Positions 34,651-44,666 of a DNA stretch of 64,000 nucleotides are shown here, piece by piece. Below the pieces are notes generated by a model, which was not told where the DNA came from, ran no database searches, and saw only the letters and a program-made list of their open reading frames with translations. The position numbers and the translations under genes were made by a program. This stretch comes from Selaginella tamariscina (taxonomy: Eukaryota > Streptophyta > Lycopodiopsida > Selaginellales > Selaginellaceae): positions 1-64,000 of the forward strand of contig PUQB01000430.1 in NCBI GenBank assembly GCA_003024785.1, in the 5' to 3' direction. Each line of letters starts with the position of its first letter. The first letter of the stretch is position 1.

Positions 34651-37600
34651 TTACAAGCTGCAAGTTTTCTTGCCTCTTCTACTTGCCTTAGATTTACCCG
34701 GTAGACGACCGCTTGGATTTTCCTCTTCCACTTCCCACAGCACTTTTTCCACCTTGGCATAGCAGAAAAGGCATTCGAAGTTGTGGTTGGGCTTGTACCT
34801 GTCCCCAGCGCAAGCCGTGTGTACCCAACACTTGCACCTATCGCACTGGACCCAGTTGTCCAGTTCTCCTTCCCCAAGGTAGCATTGATATTCTGAACAT
34901 TCCACGCATGAATCCTGAAACTTAAAAACGTCAGTCTCCTATGGAAACGAAACGAAACAAGAGCAACCTTCTTTCCAGCCGGATTGTCCTTCTTCAGCAA
35001 GCTGCACCGTTCGTCGATGACCTTAAGTGCAGTGCAAAACTCAGCGAATGAAGAAACAACCTCCTCGTACATCTTTCCACCTGTCGTATGCCCCGGGTTC
35101 TCACCATGAACGATCCAGGCCAAAAGCGTTCGCAACTAACCCCTGGGATTCCTTTCTGCAGCTCAGTGTATAATCGAAGAGCCACTTCAGGAGTCTTGGT
35201 GTGAATCTTGACCGCGTTTGTTGCAACCGAAACCTGGATAACCACGACGAATTCCTCATCGACATAGTACAAGTCCACACCCCTGTGGTTGAACTCCTTC
35301 GGAACGACCAGAATTCTCTTGCTCGGATACTTCTCTAGTATCTCCCACGAGAACTTGCCAGTAACCACCACTTCCGGATCTATAACCAGCTGCCTTGTTC
35401 CCAAATTGAAGTGCGGGCGGTGTAGTGCTGCCGCCAAAATGGTAGCCATTTCTGCATTCCAACCGATTCGGGCCATGTTGGTGTCTGACCGTACCCGGGA
35501 TGTCCACTTCTGTATCTCGCTGAGAGCATCTGCATTTTCTTCCTGCTTCAATCTCTTGGCCAGGAGAGCCATAGTATAGGGCCTTAGAACTGGTACCAGG
35601 CACCTCCCGTGACCACCTGGACTTCGGTAAAAGCACCTCGTGTCTAAAACCTGGGACAGCTTCCAGATCTCCTCCCCAAAGAGAGCCTTCAGTAGCTGGT
35701 TCCTTCCAGCTTGATTGGGCTGACGAATGTACTTCCGCGTCGAGCGTGTGTACCGTTTCAGGTCCCCTGTTACTTCTTCAATCGCTTTGGTTCTGGCGAA
35801 GAGATACTTGTGTACCAGCCTAGGCACGAAACCAGTGTACCAGTACAAGTCAATAAGCTCCTCATCAGAGAGCTTTATCCCCCAGTGGTCCAGGTACTGG
35901 AAAAGTTCACGGGCCTAACACAAAAGTAAGTTCAGTAACAAAAAAAACAACTGCATCACCTCATATCCGCCGCATATGAACAGATCGACCGGCCGTTTGT
36001 CGTGTCTGAGGTCGCTCCTGATTGTGCTCCTCACCGAAACACAGACAAAAAGAGTGCAGCATTGTTGCAGACCCCACACTTTATCCCTGGCATAGCTACG
36101 AAGTGCTACCGAAGGCTTCCGGATTCCTGCAGTGTCGTCATCGTCATCCAGATCAGTGGCGTTCGCATCGTCAACAACCACATAGATGCGATCACGTATG
36201 GACCTGCTTCCCATAAACAACTCCAAGTGGGCAAATGTCTCGGCAGCCATGATATCTTCCACGTCCTGCTTGTCGTCAATATAAGCCAGGAGTAGACTAT
36301 TTCTCATCTCCAGAAAAGGATCGTGGACAAACTGCGCACAATCGACGAAGACAATTCGGCGGAAACTGTCCTGAACCTCAGCATCTTCCTGCTCAGCATT
36401 TTCCTGCTCTACGACCGAGTTTTCCTGTGATCCGTCATCCTCATATATGGTGTCCTCCACGGCGTCCTCTTCTTGTGACACCATCTCCTCTTCACCGAAT
36501 TTCTTGATAGAAAGTACTGGGTGCTTCTGCCGAGCCTTTGCAAACTTCTGGTGCAGGTCGACAACAGCAGCCATGACAGAAGTCGTTTTTCCCGAGCCTG
36601 CAGTGCCAGTAATCACTCCAAAAGAGGGCCCATCCGTTCTCCTGGGTTCACCATCCTGAGGAAGGAGGCTCTCCAAAATGAAGCTTTTCACGGAAGGAGC
36701 GAGAGCACGACCCATGAAGTCAAATGTACGCTTATTAACCTAACGAAGAACAAAACAGAAAATTGAGCGAGCTTGATATGGTGCATACCTGATCTAGAGA
36801 CAGCACAGGACGAGGAACAGCGCTGTAGAATTGTTTCATGTTCCCAAGCTCAAGAGGCCTATGAGCCATTATCTTGTTGTGAACGGATTCCGCGAGACTC
36901 ACAAAGTCGTATTTTTGTAGCTTAGCTGCAGGGAAGCAGATTAGAGAGCACTCAAACACCACAGCCAGAACAAAGGGGATCAACAACTCTCGCAAAGGGT
37001 TGATGCACAAGGCACAGAATCAAGGGGCCAAATCAAGAAAAGCACGCGCTAGAGAATGCAAGTGTCCAGATCCAAGTAACAAAGAAAGTCGACCAGTGAC
37101 ACGATCCATAATGAGACGGGACAATCACAGATCCATGCATCCTCATGGCATGGAAAAAAAAGGCAACCGACACACACTATGGCACAAATAACGGACAAGG
37201 GACAATAGTAGCCAAAACATAAATAAAACTTACCAGCATGACCAGGAGCAAGGGCAGGGGCAGGAGCTGCAAAAACAAACACAGATTTGTCAGCGACCAG
37301 TGCTACATGTAAAGCCACGTAAGAGTGAACAGAACAACACCAGACCAGCAATAAGAGAGCTCTCACACAAGACCTCAAGACCAAAGACGCAGCTATTCTC
37401 AAAAAAAAGATGACACAAGAAAGCAAGAATGTGTACAGATATAACAGATCCAGAGCACACAAAACATGGCTCCTGTGACACAGACGATCCCTATGACATC
37501 AAGCAAACACAAGCAAGAAACTGTTCTTAAGTCCCATGCAAGAAGAAGTCAGATCGAAGAAAGAGGCTATCCAAATCACATATATCAAGACTTGACTGAA

Positions 37601-37935
37601 ACGCAAGTAAATTTCAAAAACACACACCAGAAGGAACGCCATGGCCAGTCAACCACCGACATCAAGCAAACACTCCAAATCGGGAAGCAAGCCAAGCACA
37701 AAACATGGCCAAAACACAGACCTTGAACAACTTTGTAAATGTACTTGCCGGCTTCCAGCTCTTCATCGAGAACTGCATCCCCGTCAGCGTCTATAAGAAA
37801 CCCATCTCCATAAGGCTTCAGCAACTTCATCACCTGTTCCTTTGGCTTTGGAGGCCGTTTGAACTTCACCTCGTCCAGAGTGGTGCCGGCGCCTGACAGC
37901 ACCACAACACAGATCTTTTGCTCCGCCATGTCCAC
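34651..37935 (-). CDS. Crinkler/RHS-like NTPase-nuclease-PHD protein, ubiquitin-like header (one 4-bp break)
   Basis: Exons, all with GT-AG borders and matching phases: 37935-37722, 37266-37234, 36925-36789, 36739-35960, 35914-34968, 34914-34651. They would encode about 790 residues. Order: a ubiquitin-like header (EQKICVVVLSGAGTTLDEV and onward), an 11-residue Pro/Ala hinge exon (APAPALAPGHA), a helical linker, the P-loop NTPase (GTAGSGKTT), an acidic stretch, Walker B VVVDDAN, a helical domain (YWYTGFVPRLVHKYLF), a restriction-nuclease-like core (RGVDLYYVDEEF, VVVIQVSV), a C4HC3 PHD finger and a basic tail (SKASRRGKK, a likely nuclear signal). The only break seen is a 4-bp deletion near 35137 between nuclease and PHD. 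Header plus NTPase plus nuclease is the layout described for Crinkler/RHS-type proteins. Nuclear action is inferred from PHD and tail. Confidence 0.75.
37234..37266 (-). other. 33-nt hinge exon (Pro/Ala-rich)
   Basis: It is bounded by TTTTTGCAG on its 5' side and GTAAGTTTT on its 3' side. It encodes APAPALAPGHA in phase 1-1 and so can be gained or lost without shifting the frame. It probably acts as a flexible linker between header and effector part. The flanking introns (455 and 308 bp) are much longer than the others of this gene. Confidence 0.6.
37722..37935 (-). other. Ubiquitin-like header exon (N-terminal module of minus copy)
   Basis: The 71-codon exon reads as a compact beta-grasp-like header: hydrophobic strand KICVVVLSG, then EQVMKLLKPYGDGFLIDADG and EELEAGKYIYKV. 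The donor after CAAG leaves phase 1. It is absent from the plus-strand copy, whose first exon is SAM-like. Resemblance to the Crinkler header is a judgement from pattern and position, not an alignment. Confidence 0.55.
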
Positions 37936-38156
37936 TGCAACTTCGACCTAACCCTAAGTTTATCTCTTACATATTCATTTCTAATCTATATACGCATTTC
38001 TATTTGTATTAAGGGAGGTGGTTATTTAAAATTCAATTAAGGGTTTTCATTTAATTTGTTAATAAAATTAAAATTTATGTTAATGCAATTACAATATACA
38101 ACATATATTGTTATGTATACACACATGAACTCTATAGAATATAATAATAATTTTGT
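37936..38156. promoter_or_regulatory. 5' flank of minus-strand NTPase-nuclease gene
   Basis: About 220 bp of AT-rich sequence lie between the start codon (37935) and the nearest LTR-like repeats. No confident TATA box or operator can be assigned. Confidence 0.3.
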
Positions 38157-38462
38157 CATAATTTTAACTCGAAAAGTTAACACGTGGCTATCAAGTGGCC
38201 ATTTGATGTCAACATGTTATGTAAAAGTCTTACAAGATAACCTTAAGAGTTTTACTAAGATGTCTAAGTATTTTTATCAAAATTTTAATCTGAAAAGCTA
38301 ACACGTAGATGCTTAAGTGGCCATTCGACATTAACCTGTTATAGTTTTTACTATAACTCTTTTTTACTTAAGAGTTTTACTAAGATGCCTAAGTATTTTT
38401 ATCAAAATTTTAATCTGAAAAGCTAACACATAGATGCTAAGTGGCCATTCGACATTAACCTG
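38157..38462. repeat. Tandem copies of an LTR-start-like unit
   Basis: Three diverged direct copies start at about 38155, 38277 and 38400, with a shared pattern TCAAAATTTTAATCTGAAAAG, then CTAACACxTAGATG, then AAGTGGCCATTCGACATTAA. It resembles the first 60-70 bp of the LTR family at 5396 (AACACGTGGC then AAGTGGCCAT). The period is about 122 bp. Confidence 0.55.
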
Positions 38463-38930
38463 TTATAGTTTTTACTATGACTCTTTTTTACTTTGAACGT
38501 TGATTGTTGTTACCTATGTTGATAAGCCCTAGATGTAGTGAGAAACAACCCCACTTAATGCACTTAGGTGTTTAGGGGTAATCCAGCCGGCTGTCCTTAA
38601 ATACTTTGAGAAACTTTAAGTGAAAGTAGCACTTACCTTTTAAATAACTTTTACCCTGGTTTTCCATGCCTTAAACCTCTCAAATTAGGGTTTAGGGGTC
38701 AATGGGTCATTAATTAACTCACCAAGTATATTCCCTCTGGGAATGAGATTCTGATTATGTAAACAGGAAAACATGGGGAGCCCTCTGTCACATATATTAA
38801 ATAGTACATGTAGGAGAGCTCTTGGGGTCATGATTGAGTTTGTTGCTCTTTTATCGATGCAAACTTTAGCTTGTGTTGTTAAGGTACAACCCTCTGTTGT
38901 GCCGCCCTAACTTCCAGATGACAGGGGTTT
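38463..38930 (+). repeat. LTR fragment, reversed relative to the LTRs at 1-7184
   Basis: It starts with TATAGTTTTTACTATGACTC (the terminal hairpin) and follows the inverse of the 3' part of the 1.79-kb LTR, for example CCCTAGATGTAGTGAGAAAC, TTTAGGGGTAATCCAGCCGG and GGTACAACCCTCTGTTGTGC. It breaks off near 38930. With the forward-oriented LTR-start copies before it, it forms a head-to-head arrangement. Confidence 0.65.
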
Positions 38931-39000
38931 TGTGGTTAACACGTTCGATGACTTTAGCAAATGCAAGGTCTCGAGTTCGAGTCCAGTCTGAAACATGACT
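38930..39000 (+). repeat. tRNA-like promoter remnant (possible SINE)
   Basis: GTGGTTAACACG and, further on, GGTCTCGAGTTCGAGTCC resemble degraded A and B boxes of a tRNA-derived RNA polymerase III promoter. There is no foldable acceptor stem or CCA-end context, so this is not called a tRNA gene. A SINE body could not be delimited. Confidence 0.3.
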
Positions 39001-39385
39001 ACTCATCCTAGTGCAGTCCATGCTTGTGTTGACTTGTGTACTTGTGTGTTGTCCTTGGCACACAGCTTAGGCACCCCTCTCCTAAACCATCCTAGTGCAG
39101 TCCATGCTTGTGTTGACTTGTGTGTTGTCCTTGGCACACAGCTTAGGCACCCCTCTCCTAAACCATCCTAGTGCAGTCCATGCTTGTGTTGACTTGTGTT
39201 GACTTGTGTTGTCCTTGGCACACAGCTTAGGCACCCCTCTCCTAACCATCCTAGTGTAGTCCATGCTTGTGTTGACTTGTGTGTTGTCCTTGGCACACAG
39301 CTTAGGCACCCCTCTCCTAAACCATCCTTGTGTTGACTTGTGTTGTCCTTGGCACATAGCTTAGGCACCCCTCTCCTAAACCAGT
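39000..39385. repeat. Minisatellite, 65-95 bp unit
   Basis: Five tandem units contain GTCCTTGGCACACAGCTTAG then CACCCCTCTCCTAAACCATC, with a variable CTAGTGCAGTCCATGCTTG and GTGTTGACTT block. Unit length varies because the GTGTTGACTT piece is repeated a different number of times. Open frames here reflect the repeat. Confidence 0.8.
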
Positions 39386-39507
39386 TTATCATCTCCTTCC
39401 CACTGGTCACTCATCTCAAAACTTGCTCTGATAAGATAAACTTGCTCTAGACACAAGGTAAATTTTTATTTGTTCTTGCTTGACATGTATATTGTGGTGG
39501 AGGGACA

Positions 39508-39577
39508 TTTTTGCCCAGTGCTCTGAATGTCAAAGTGAAGAAATTCAACCAAGCGCGAGTAAATGGTGGGAGTAACC

Positions 39578-39625
<48 letters not shown>

Positions 39626-39652
39626 ACATGAATGGATTAACGAGATTCCCAT

Positions 39653-39687
<35 letters not shown>

Positions 39688-40108
39688 TTGAACGGGCTTG
39701 GAAGAATCAGTGGGGAAAGAAGCCCTTGTTGAGCTTGACTCTAGTCCGACTTTGTGAAATGACTTGAGAGGTGTAGAATAAGTGGGAGCTTCAACGCAAG
39801 TGAAACACCACTACTTTTAACGTTATTTTACTTACTCCGTGAGGTGGAGGCGGGGCTCTTCCCCTTCTTCTGGCCTTAAGGTCGGCTTCAGCCGGCTGAT
39901 CCAGGTGAATGACATTGTCAGGTGGGGAGTTTGGTTGGGGCGGCACATCTGTTAAAAGATAACGCACGTGTCCTAAGATGAGCTCAATGAGAACAGAAAT
40001 CTCATGTGGAACAGAAGGGTAAAAGATCATTTGATTTTGATCTTCAGTACGGATACAAAATGTGAAAGCATGGCCTATCGATCCTTTATTGTTTCGGAGT
40101 TTGAAGCT

Positions 40109-40151
<43 letters not shown>

Positions 40152-40174
40152 AGCCAAGCGTTCATAGCGACGTT

Positions 40175-40219
<45 letters not shown>

Positions 40220-40400
40220 GAATTCACCAGGTGTTGGATTGTTCACCCACCAATAGGGAACGTGAGCTAGGTTTAGACCGTCGTGAGATGAATCCTTTGC
40301 ACTGACTTAAATAAGCGATGGGGTACTATAAGTGGCAGAGTAGCCTTGCTACTACGATCTGCTGAGGTTCAACCCTTTGTTGCATTGATTTGTCCTCCCC
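39508..40400 (+). pseudogene. 25S rRNA 3' fragment (degenerate)
   Basis: The plus strand reads the 3' domain of plant 25S rRNA: GCCCAGTGCTCTGAATGTCA, GGTAGCCAAATGCCTCGTCA, AACAGATTAACGAGATTCCC-like, GTTACCACAGGGATAACTGG, TTTTTGATCCTTCGATGTCG, CAATAGGGAACGTGAGCT, and the extreme 3' end near GATTTGTCCTCCCC. Substitutions occur at normally invariant places (for example GGGCTTGGAAGAATCAGTGG), and about 100 nt after CCGTCGTGAGA are replaced or deleted. It is judged a pseudogene. The protein-like frame on the minus strand (40246-39791) is its shadow. Confidence 0.9.
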
Positions 40401-41590
40401 CGAGGGGCCATGTGGGTACATTTTTCTAGAAGAGCTGGGCCTGCGCTTGGGTAGCCAAGGACTTGAAGTCTATGGCCAACCGAGGACATTGAGTACATGT
40501 CTCCTTTTCTTGGGAAGCCAAGGACTTGGAGGCCATGGCTCCTTGTCCCTGGGCAGCCAAGGGCTGAATTGGCTCCTTTGGGCAGCCAAGGACTTAGAGT
40601 CCATGGCTAGTTGAGGACATTGAGCACTTGTCTCCTTTCCTTGGGAAGCCAAGGACTTGGAGTCCATGGCTCCTTGTCCCTGGGCAGCCGAGGACCTTGG
40701 CCGGCCAATGACTTGGAGTTTGGGCTTCCTTGACCATCCGGTTAAGGACCTGGAGTCCAGGCTTTCTTGGCTATACGGTTAAGGACTTGGGGTCTGGACT
40801 TCCTTGGCCATACGGTTAAGGACCTAGAGTCCGGGCTTCCTGGCCATACGGTTAAGGTCTTGGAGTCCGGGCTTCCTCTCCTTGGCCAACCAAGGACCTG
40901 GAGTTTGGGCTTCTTGTCCTGGACTCCTCTACTTGCCAAGGACATGGAGTCCCATGTCCAAGTGCGAGCCATGGGTCCTTGGACTCGGAGTCTAGGGCTC
41001 ATGTCCTTTGGGCAACCAAGGATGTGGTGTCCGGGGTTCCTATCCTTGGGTAGCCTAGGGACATGGAGTATGGGTCTAGACTTGGATCCAGAGTCCAAGG
41101 TCCTTCGACTTGGACTCTTAATGTCCTTGGGCAGTCAAGGACCTGGAGGGTTTAGGGTTTTCCTTAACCTAAGCTAGCCAAGGACATGGACTCATGTCCT
41201 TGGGGGTTCTTGTCCTTGGGCACCTATTTAGGGTTTAGGGTTTTTCTTAACCCTAAGCTACCAAGGACATGGACTCATGTCCTTGGGCACCAATTTAGGG
41301 TTTAGGGTTTTCCTTAACCCTAAGCTAGCCAAGGACATGAACTCATGTCCTTTGGCACCGATTTAGGGTTTAGGGTTTTCCTTAACCCTAAGCTAGCCAA
41401 GGACCTGGACTCATGCCCTTGGGCACTGGTTTACGATTTAGGGTTTCCTTAACCCTAAGCTAGCCAAGGACCTGGACTCATGTCCTTGGGCTTGGAGTCT
41501 GGGGTTCCATACTTGGGCACTGGTTTAGGGTTTAGGGTCCTAAGCCCTATGCCAGTCCTTTGGGGGAGCAAAGGGGCAATATAAGGGGGG
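40401..41590 (+). repeat. Degenerate minisatellite after the 25S end (possible rDNA spacer)
   Basis: Many imperfect units of 40-65 bp built on GCCAAGGACTTGGAGTCCAT and CTTGTCCTTGGGCAGCC run from 40440. From 41130 the units alternate with TTTAGGGTTTAGGGTTTTCC and CCTTAACCCTAAGCTAGCC (period about 75 bp). Its position directly behind the 25S 3' end suggests intergenic spacer sub-repeats, but no 18S or promoter sequence follows. Confidence 0.6.
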
Positions 41591-41707
41591 AGCTAGCCCT
41601 TGTTGCCAGAGAGATCTAAGGGCATCCAAGTTAGCACGGTTAGCCTTACCATTTTTTCATATTGTTGGAGGATGAGGGGCTTGGGCATGGCAGCTCACCT
41701 TCTCACG

Positions 41708-42185
41708 TGTCAGAGTTTAACCCAAAGGGCCAACACGTGGCAACACGTGGCTGCTAGGTGGCCATTCCGTCATCACCCTGTGTGAGCAACGCTAAGTTTC
41801 CCAAACAACCCCAACGACCCTAGGCTAGACTCTAATGCCCAAGTGGACAGGAACTTAGGGTTTAGCCTAAGTCTCCCTAGAATGTCTGCCCCCAGAACCC
41901 TTGAGGGATAACCCTAGTTGACTTAGGGTTTAGCCTAAGTCTCCCTAGAGTGTCTACCCCAAAACCCTTGAGGGATAACCCTAGTTGACTTAGGGTCTTG
42001 CCCTAGAAGACCTAGACAGGCTCATGCCCTAACCCCATCAAGGAGATGGTGTTCCACACATACCCGGTGACAGAGCTAGGCATTGTCACTTACCCCTTGA
42101 GGAATCACCCATCCAGGAGTACAACCCCTTAGGGCGACAAGGGGTACCCTGAACCATGACTAACCTAAGGGTTAGTGGCCAAAGT
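41708..42185 (-). repeat. LTR fragment (same orientation as 5396-7184)
   Basis: It begins TGTCAGAGTTTAACCC, then AAGGGCCAACACGTGGC, and follows the long LTR to about its position 475 (GGGTTAGTGGCC). There it is cut by the N at 42186. In the region inverted in LTR 1-1770 it has the arrangement of LTR 5396-7184. Confidence 0.7.
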
Positions 42186-42186
42186 N
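42186..42186. other. Single undetermined base at a sequence junction
   Basis: The only N in the window lies exactly where LTR sequence ends and an internal gag fragment of a different element begins (GCAGCCTCGAAATAGC, identical to 56417 onward). It may mark an assembly join and not a biological junction. Confidence 0.9.
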
Positions 42187-42940
42187 GCAGCCTCGAAATA
42201 GCTTTCCATATCATACAACCAGTCATCCAAAACCTTGTAATCCTTTGAACCCATGAAATTCGAAGGCTTTACCGGTTTGAATTTACTGGGACCTCCACCA
42301 CTACTTCCGTCGAAGAATCTGATTCAGAGGAACCTGACTCTGAGTCATGCTTCTTCTTCTTTTTCCGTGTGTCTGGTTGCGGAACATCTGGCACTGCGTA
42401 TTCGTTGGAATCCGAACGGCAACATTATCGATTCTGTCATTCAATCCCAAGACATCCCCTCGAAGTTCGTTTAGGGCATCCATCATTATTTCACGCCAAC
42501 CAGGTCGCTGCCTTAGCCCTAGGGGGTCGACCTGGATCAGCTTCATCCATCTCCTCATTTTGAGCCTCTGCGACAGCCCTCTCTGCCTCAGGCTCGGTTG
42601 CTTTCTTTTGCTCATCGTATTGAACCCTAGTTTCAACACTCGGAGAATATGCTCGGAATATTCCCAATGTTAAGTTGGAAACACCCTGCACAGGTTGTAC
42701 ACCCACACACATCAGCTTGAACTAGCATAAGACTTTCGGACATACCTAGAATCTCACGCCGACTCACTGAGCAAGTGTTCTCCGAAGTTTGACAACTCAC
42801 AGGATCAAACTCTCTGCGCAGAATACAGACATGTTAACCAAAGATAGAGTAGATCAAGAATTTAGAGTTATCTAAACATTGAAACACTCTATGACTTAAG
42901 GTAGTCCTACTGACCGCAGAGAACTTGCTCCGATACCAAT
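42187..42940 (-). pseudogene. Truncated chromovirus: Gag N-terminus and leader
   Basis: Near-identical to 56417-57173. The minus strand encodes the start of Gag (MSKRKQP and onward, then acidic-serine and FKPVKP blocks), truncated at the N. At about 42350 it keeps three GAA/AAG codons that read through in frame where the full element has lost a base. The primer-binding site TTGGTATCGGAGCAAGTTC (minus sense) is at 42921-42939. Confidence 0.75.
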
Positions 42941-43912
42941 TGTCAGAGTTTTTACCTGGTGCCACAAAGGCGGCTTGCCAGGTGCCAACCCTGGAATCCC
43001 CTCTCTGGAAACCCCACGGAATCTGGTAAAGTAACCCGTATTAGGAACCCAACCCTTAGGAACTAAACCCTAACTGACCAAGTCCACGAACGAGACTCAC
43101 CTTGTGAATCAGGATGCACGGACTAGCCGAGTTATAGGTGTTGTTCCTAGCTTGGCGTGGTTGAGGCGGCCGGAGCAAGGCCTCAACCACTAGTTCTGCG
43201 GAACGTGAACTCGGGCAATACCTTTGAGCTTGCGAGCAGGTTTTCGGACCAAGGAATCTGGCTAACTCCTTGGAAGTGACGTGCCCTTGTCTCAAAGGCA
43301 AGATCCTGCCAACGATAAGGATAGTCTAACCCTAGGGTGGGTTGTACCCCTGTCGTGTGGAAGTTTGGGCGGCACAACAGAGGGTTGCACCTTGACGACA
43401 CAAGCTTAGCTTGCACCGGTAGGAGGTTAACGAGCTCTCTTTTGAACCCAGGAAGCCTCACTACATATACTCTACCTTATTTATGTGACGGACCCCCCCC
43501 CCCTGTTTACCTAAATGAGTAAGTGGGCTGGCACGGAAATGCCAGCCCTTAGAGAAAATGGTTGTCCTAACCTAACCCTAAACCTAACCCCTAGGGGGGG
43601 TATTAGGGCGTGGGGTTAGGGCAACCCTAGGGTTAGGTCAACCCTAGGGGTGTCCCTAACCCTTTTTGACAAGCTATATTTATGGAAAAACCTAACCGAA
43701 CGTCAAAATCGGGGAGAGTTTCTAGAGGTAAGTTCTAGCTTCACCTAGAGTTTCTGCAAATACCTAATGACACCCGGCCGGACCATCACCAGATACCCAA
43801 GTGCACTAAGTGGGCCTGTTTCCTACTACATCTAGGGTTCGTCACACAACTCGGTAGGTAACAACAGTCAAACCCCAAAGTAAAGGGTTGAGTCATAGTA
43901 AAAACTATGACA
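42941..43912 (-). repeat. Chromovirus LTR (972 bp), truncated-element copy
   Basis: It runs TGTCAGAGTTTTTACC to ACTATGACA and matches 50791-51754 and 57174-58141 except in the last 250 bp, where it is more diverged. It is the 5' LTR of the truncated element. It is followed at once by a reversed piece of the longer LTR family. Confidence 0.85.
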
Positions 43913-44666
43913 ATGCCCTTTGGGGTTGTGTCATGGGTTTGTCGCCAAGGGGTTGGATACTCTAACAAACAGACATGCTTGTGCTCGCACTAGGGTGCTA
44001 AGCCTTGGGGCATCGGCCCGAGGGAGGTTAGGTCTCATAACTAGGTGTGCTTTGACACATTTGGCTAGGGGAGTGTTCCCCTTGGAATCCAAGGGTTGAA
44101 CAACCTAAGCTTGTTAGCAGGAGCCCTTTCGTGAGGCACTCACATGGTCATGTACTTAGGGTTATCCAAACTTAGCCTTAAGGAGTTTGCTTAGCAGAAC
44201 ACTCGTGTCCGCCTCGTGTCCTCACTAAGTACTAGCCCTAGGTCTAGGGTATGACTTGGCCACTCAAACCCTTAGGGTTAGCTATGGTTCAGGGTACCCC
44301 TTGTCGCCCTAAAGGGGTTGTATTCCCGAATGAGGGTGATTCCTCAAGGGGTAAGTGACGATGCCTTGGCTCTGTCATGGGGGTATGTGTGAGACACATC
44401 TCCTTTGTGGGGTTAGGCATGAGGCTGTTTAGTCTACTGGGACAGGATCCTAAAGTCTACTCGGGTTATCCTCTAGGGTTCAGGGGATGGTCATTCTAGG
44501 GGACTTAGGGTAGGACTTTAAGTCTTCTGCCTAATTGGGCCTCTAAGTCAGACTCTTAGGGTTATCTTGGAAGACTTAGCGTTGCTCACATAGGGTGATG
44601 ACGCTGAATGGCCACTTAGCAGCCATGTGTTGCCACATGTTGGCCCTTCGGGTTAAAACTCTGACA
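43913..44666 (+). repeat. Reversed LTR fragment of the long family
   Basis: It is the inverse of the first 750 or so bases of the 1.79-kb LTR (GGGGTTGTGTCATGGGTTTG to GGCCCTTCGGGTTAAAACTC then TGACA). With 41708-42185 it forms inverted LTR ends around the truncated chromovirus. Confidence 0.7.

Noticed and set aside
38930-39000. tRNA gene
   Set aside because: A and B box-like sequences are present but no acceptor or anticodon stem can be formed; kept only as a possible SINE remnant.
38866-39410. Overlapping minus-strand frames with repeated LCAKDNT units
   Set aside because: They follow the minisatellite period and change frame with unit length; no domain.
39791-40246. 151-aa minus-strand protein
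   Set aside because: It is the reverse-strand shadow of the 25S rRNA fragment.
40742-41177. Protein-like frames with DLESGLP / GSPDSRSL repeats
   Set aside because: Translation of the 40-65 bp minisatellite on both strands.
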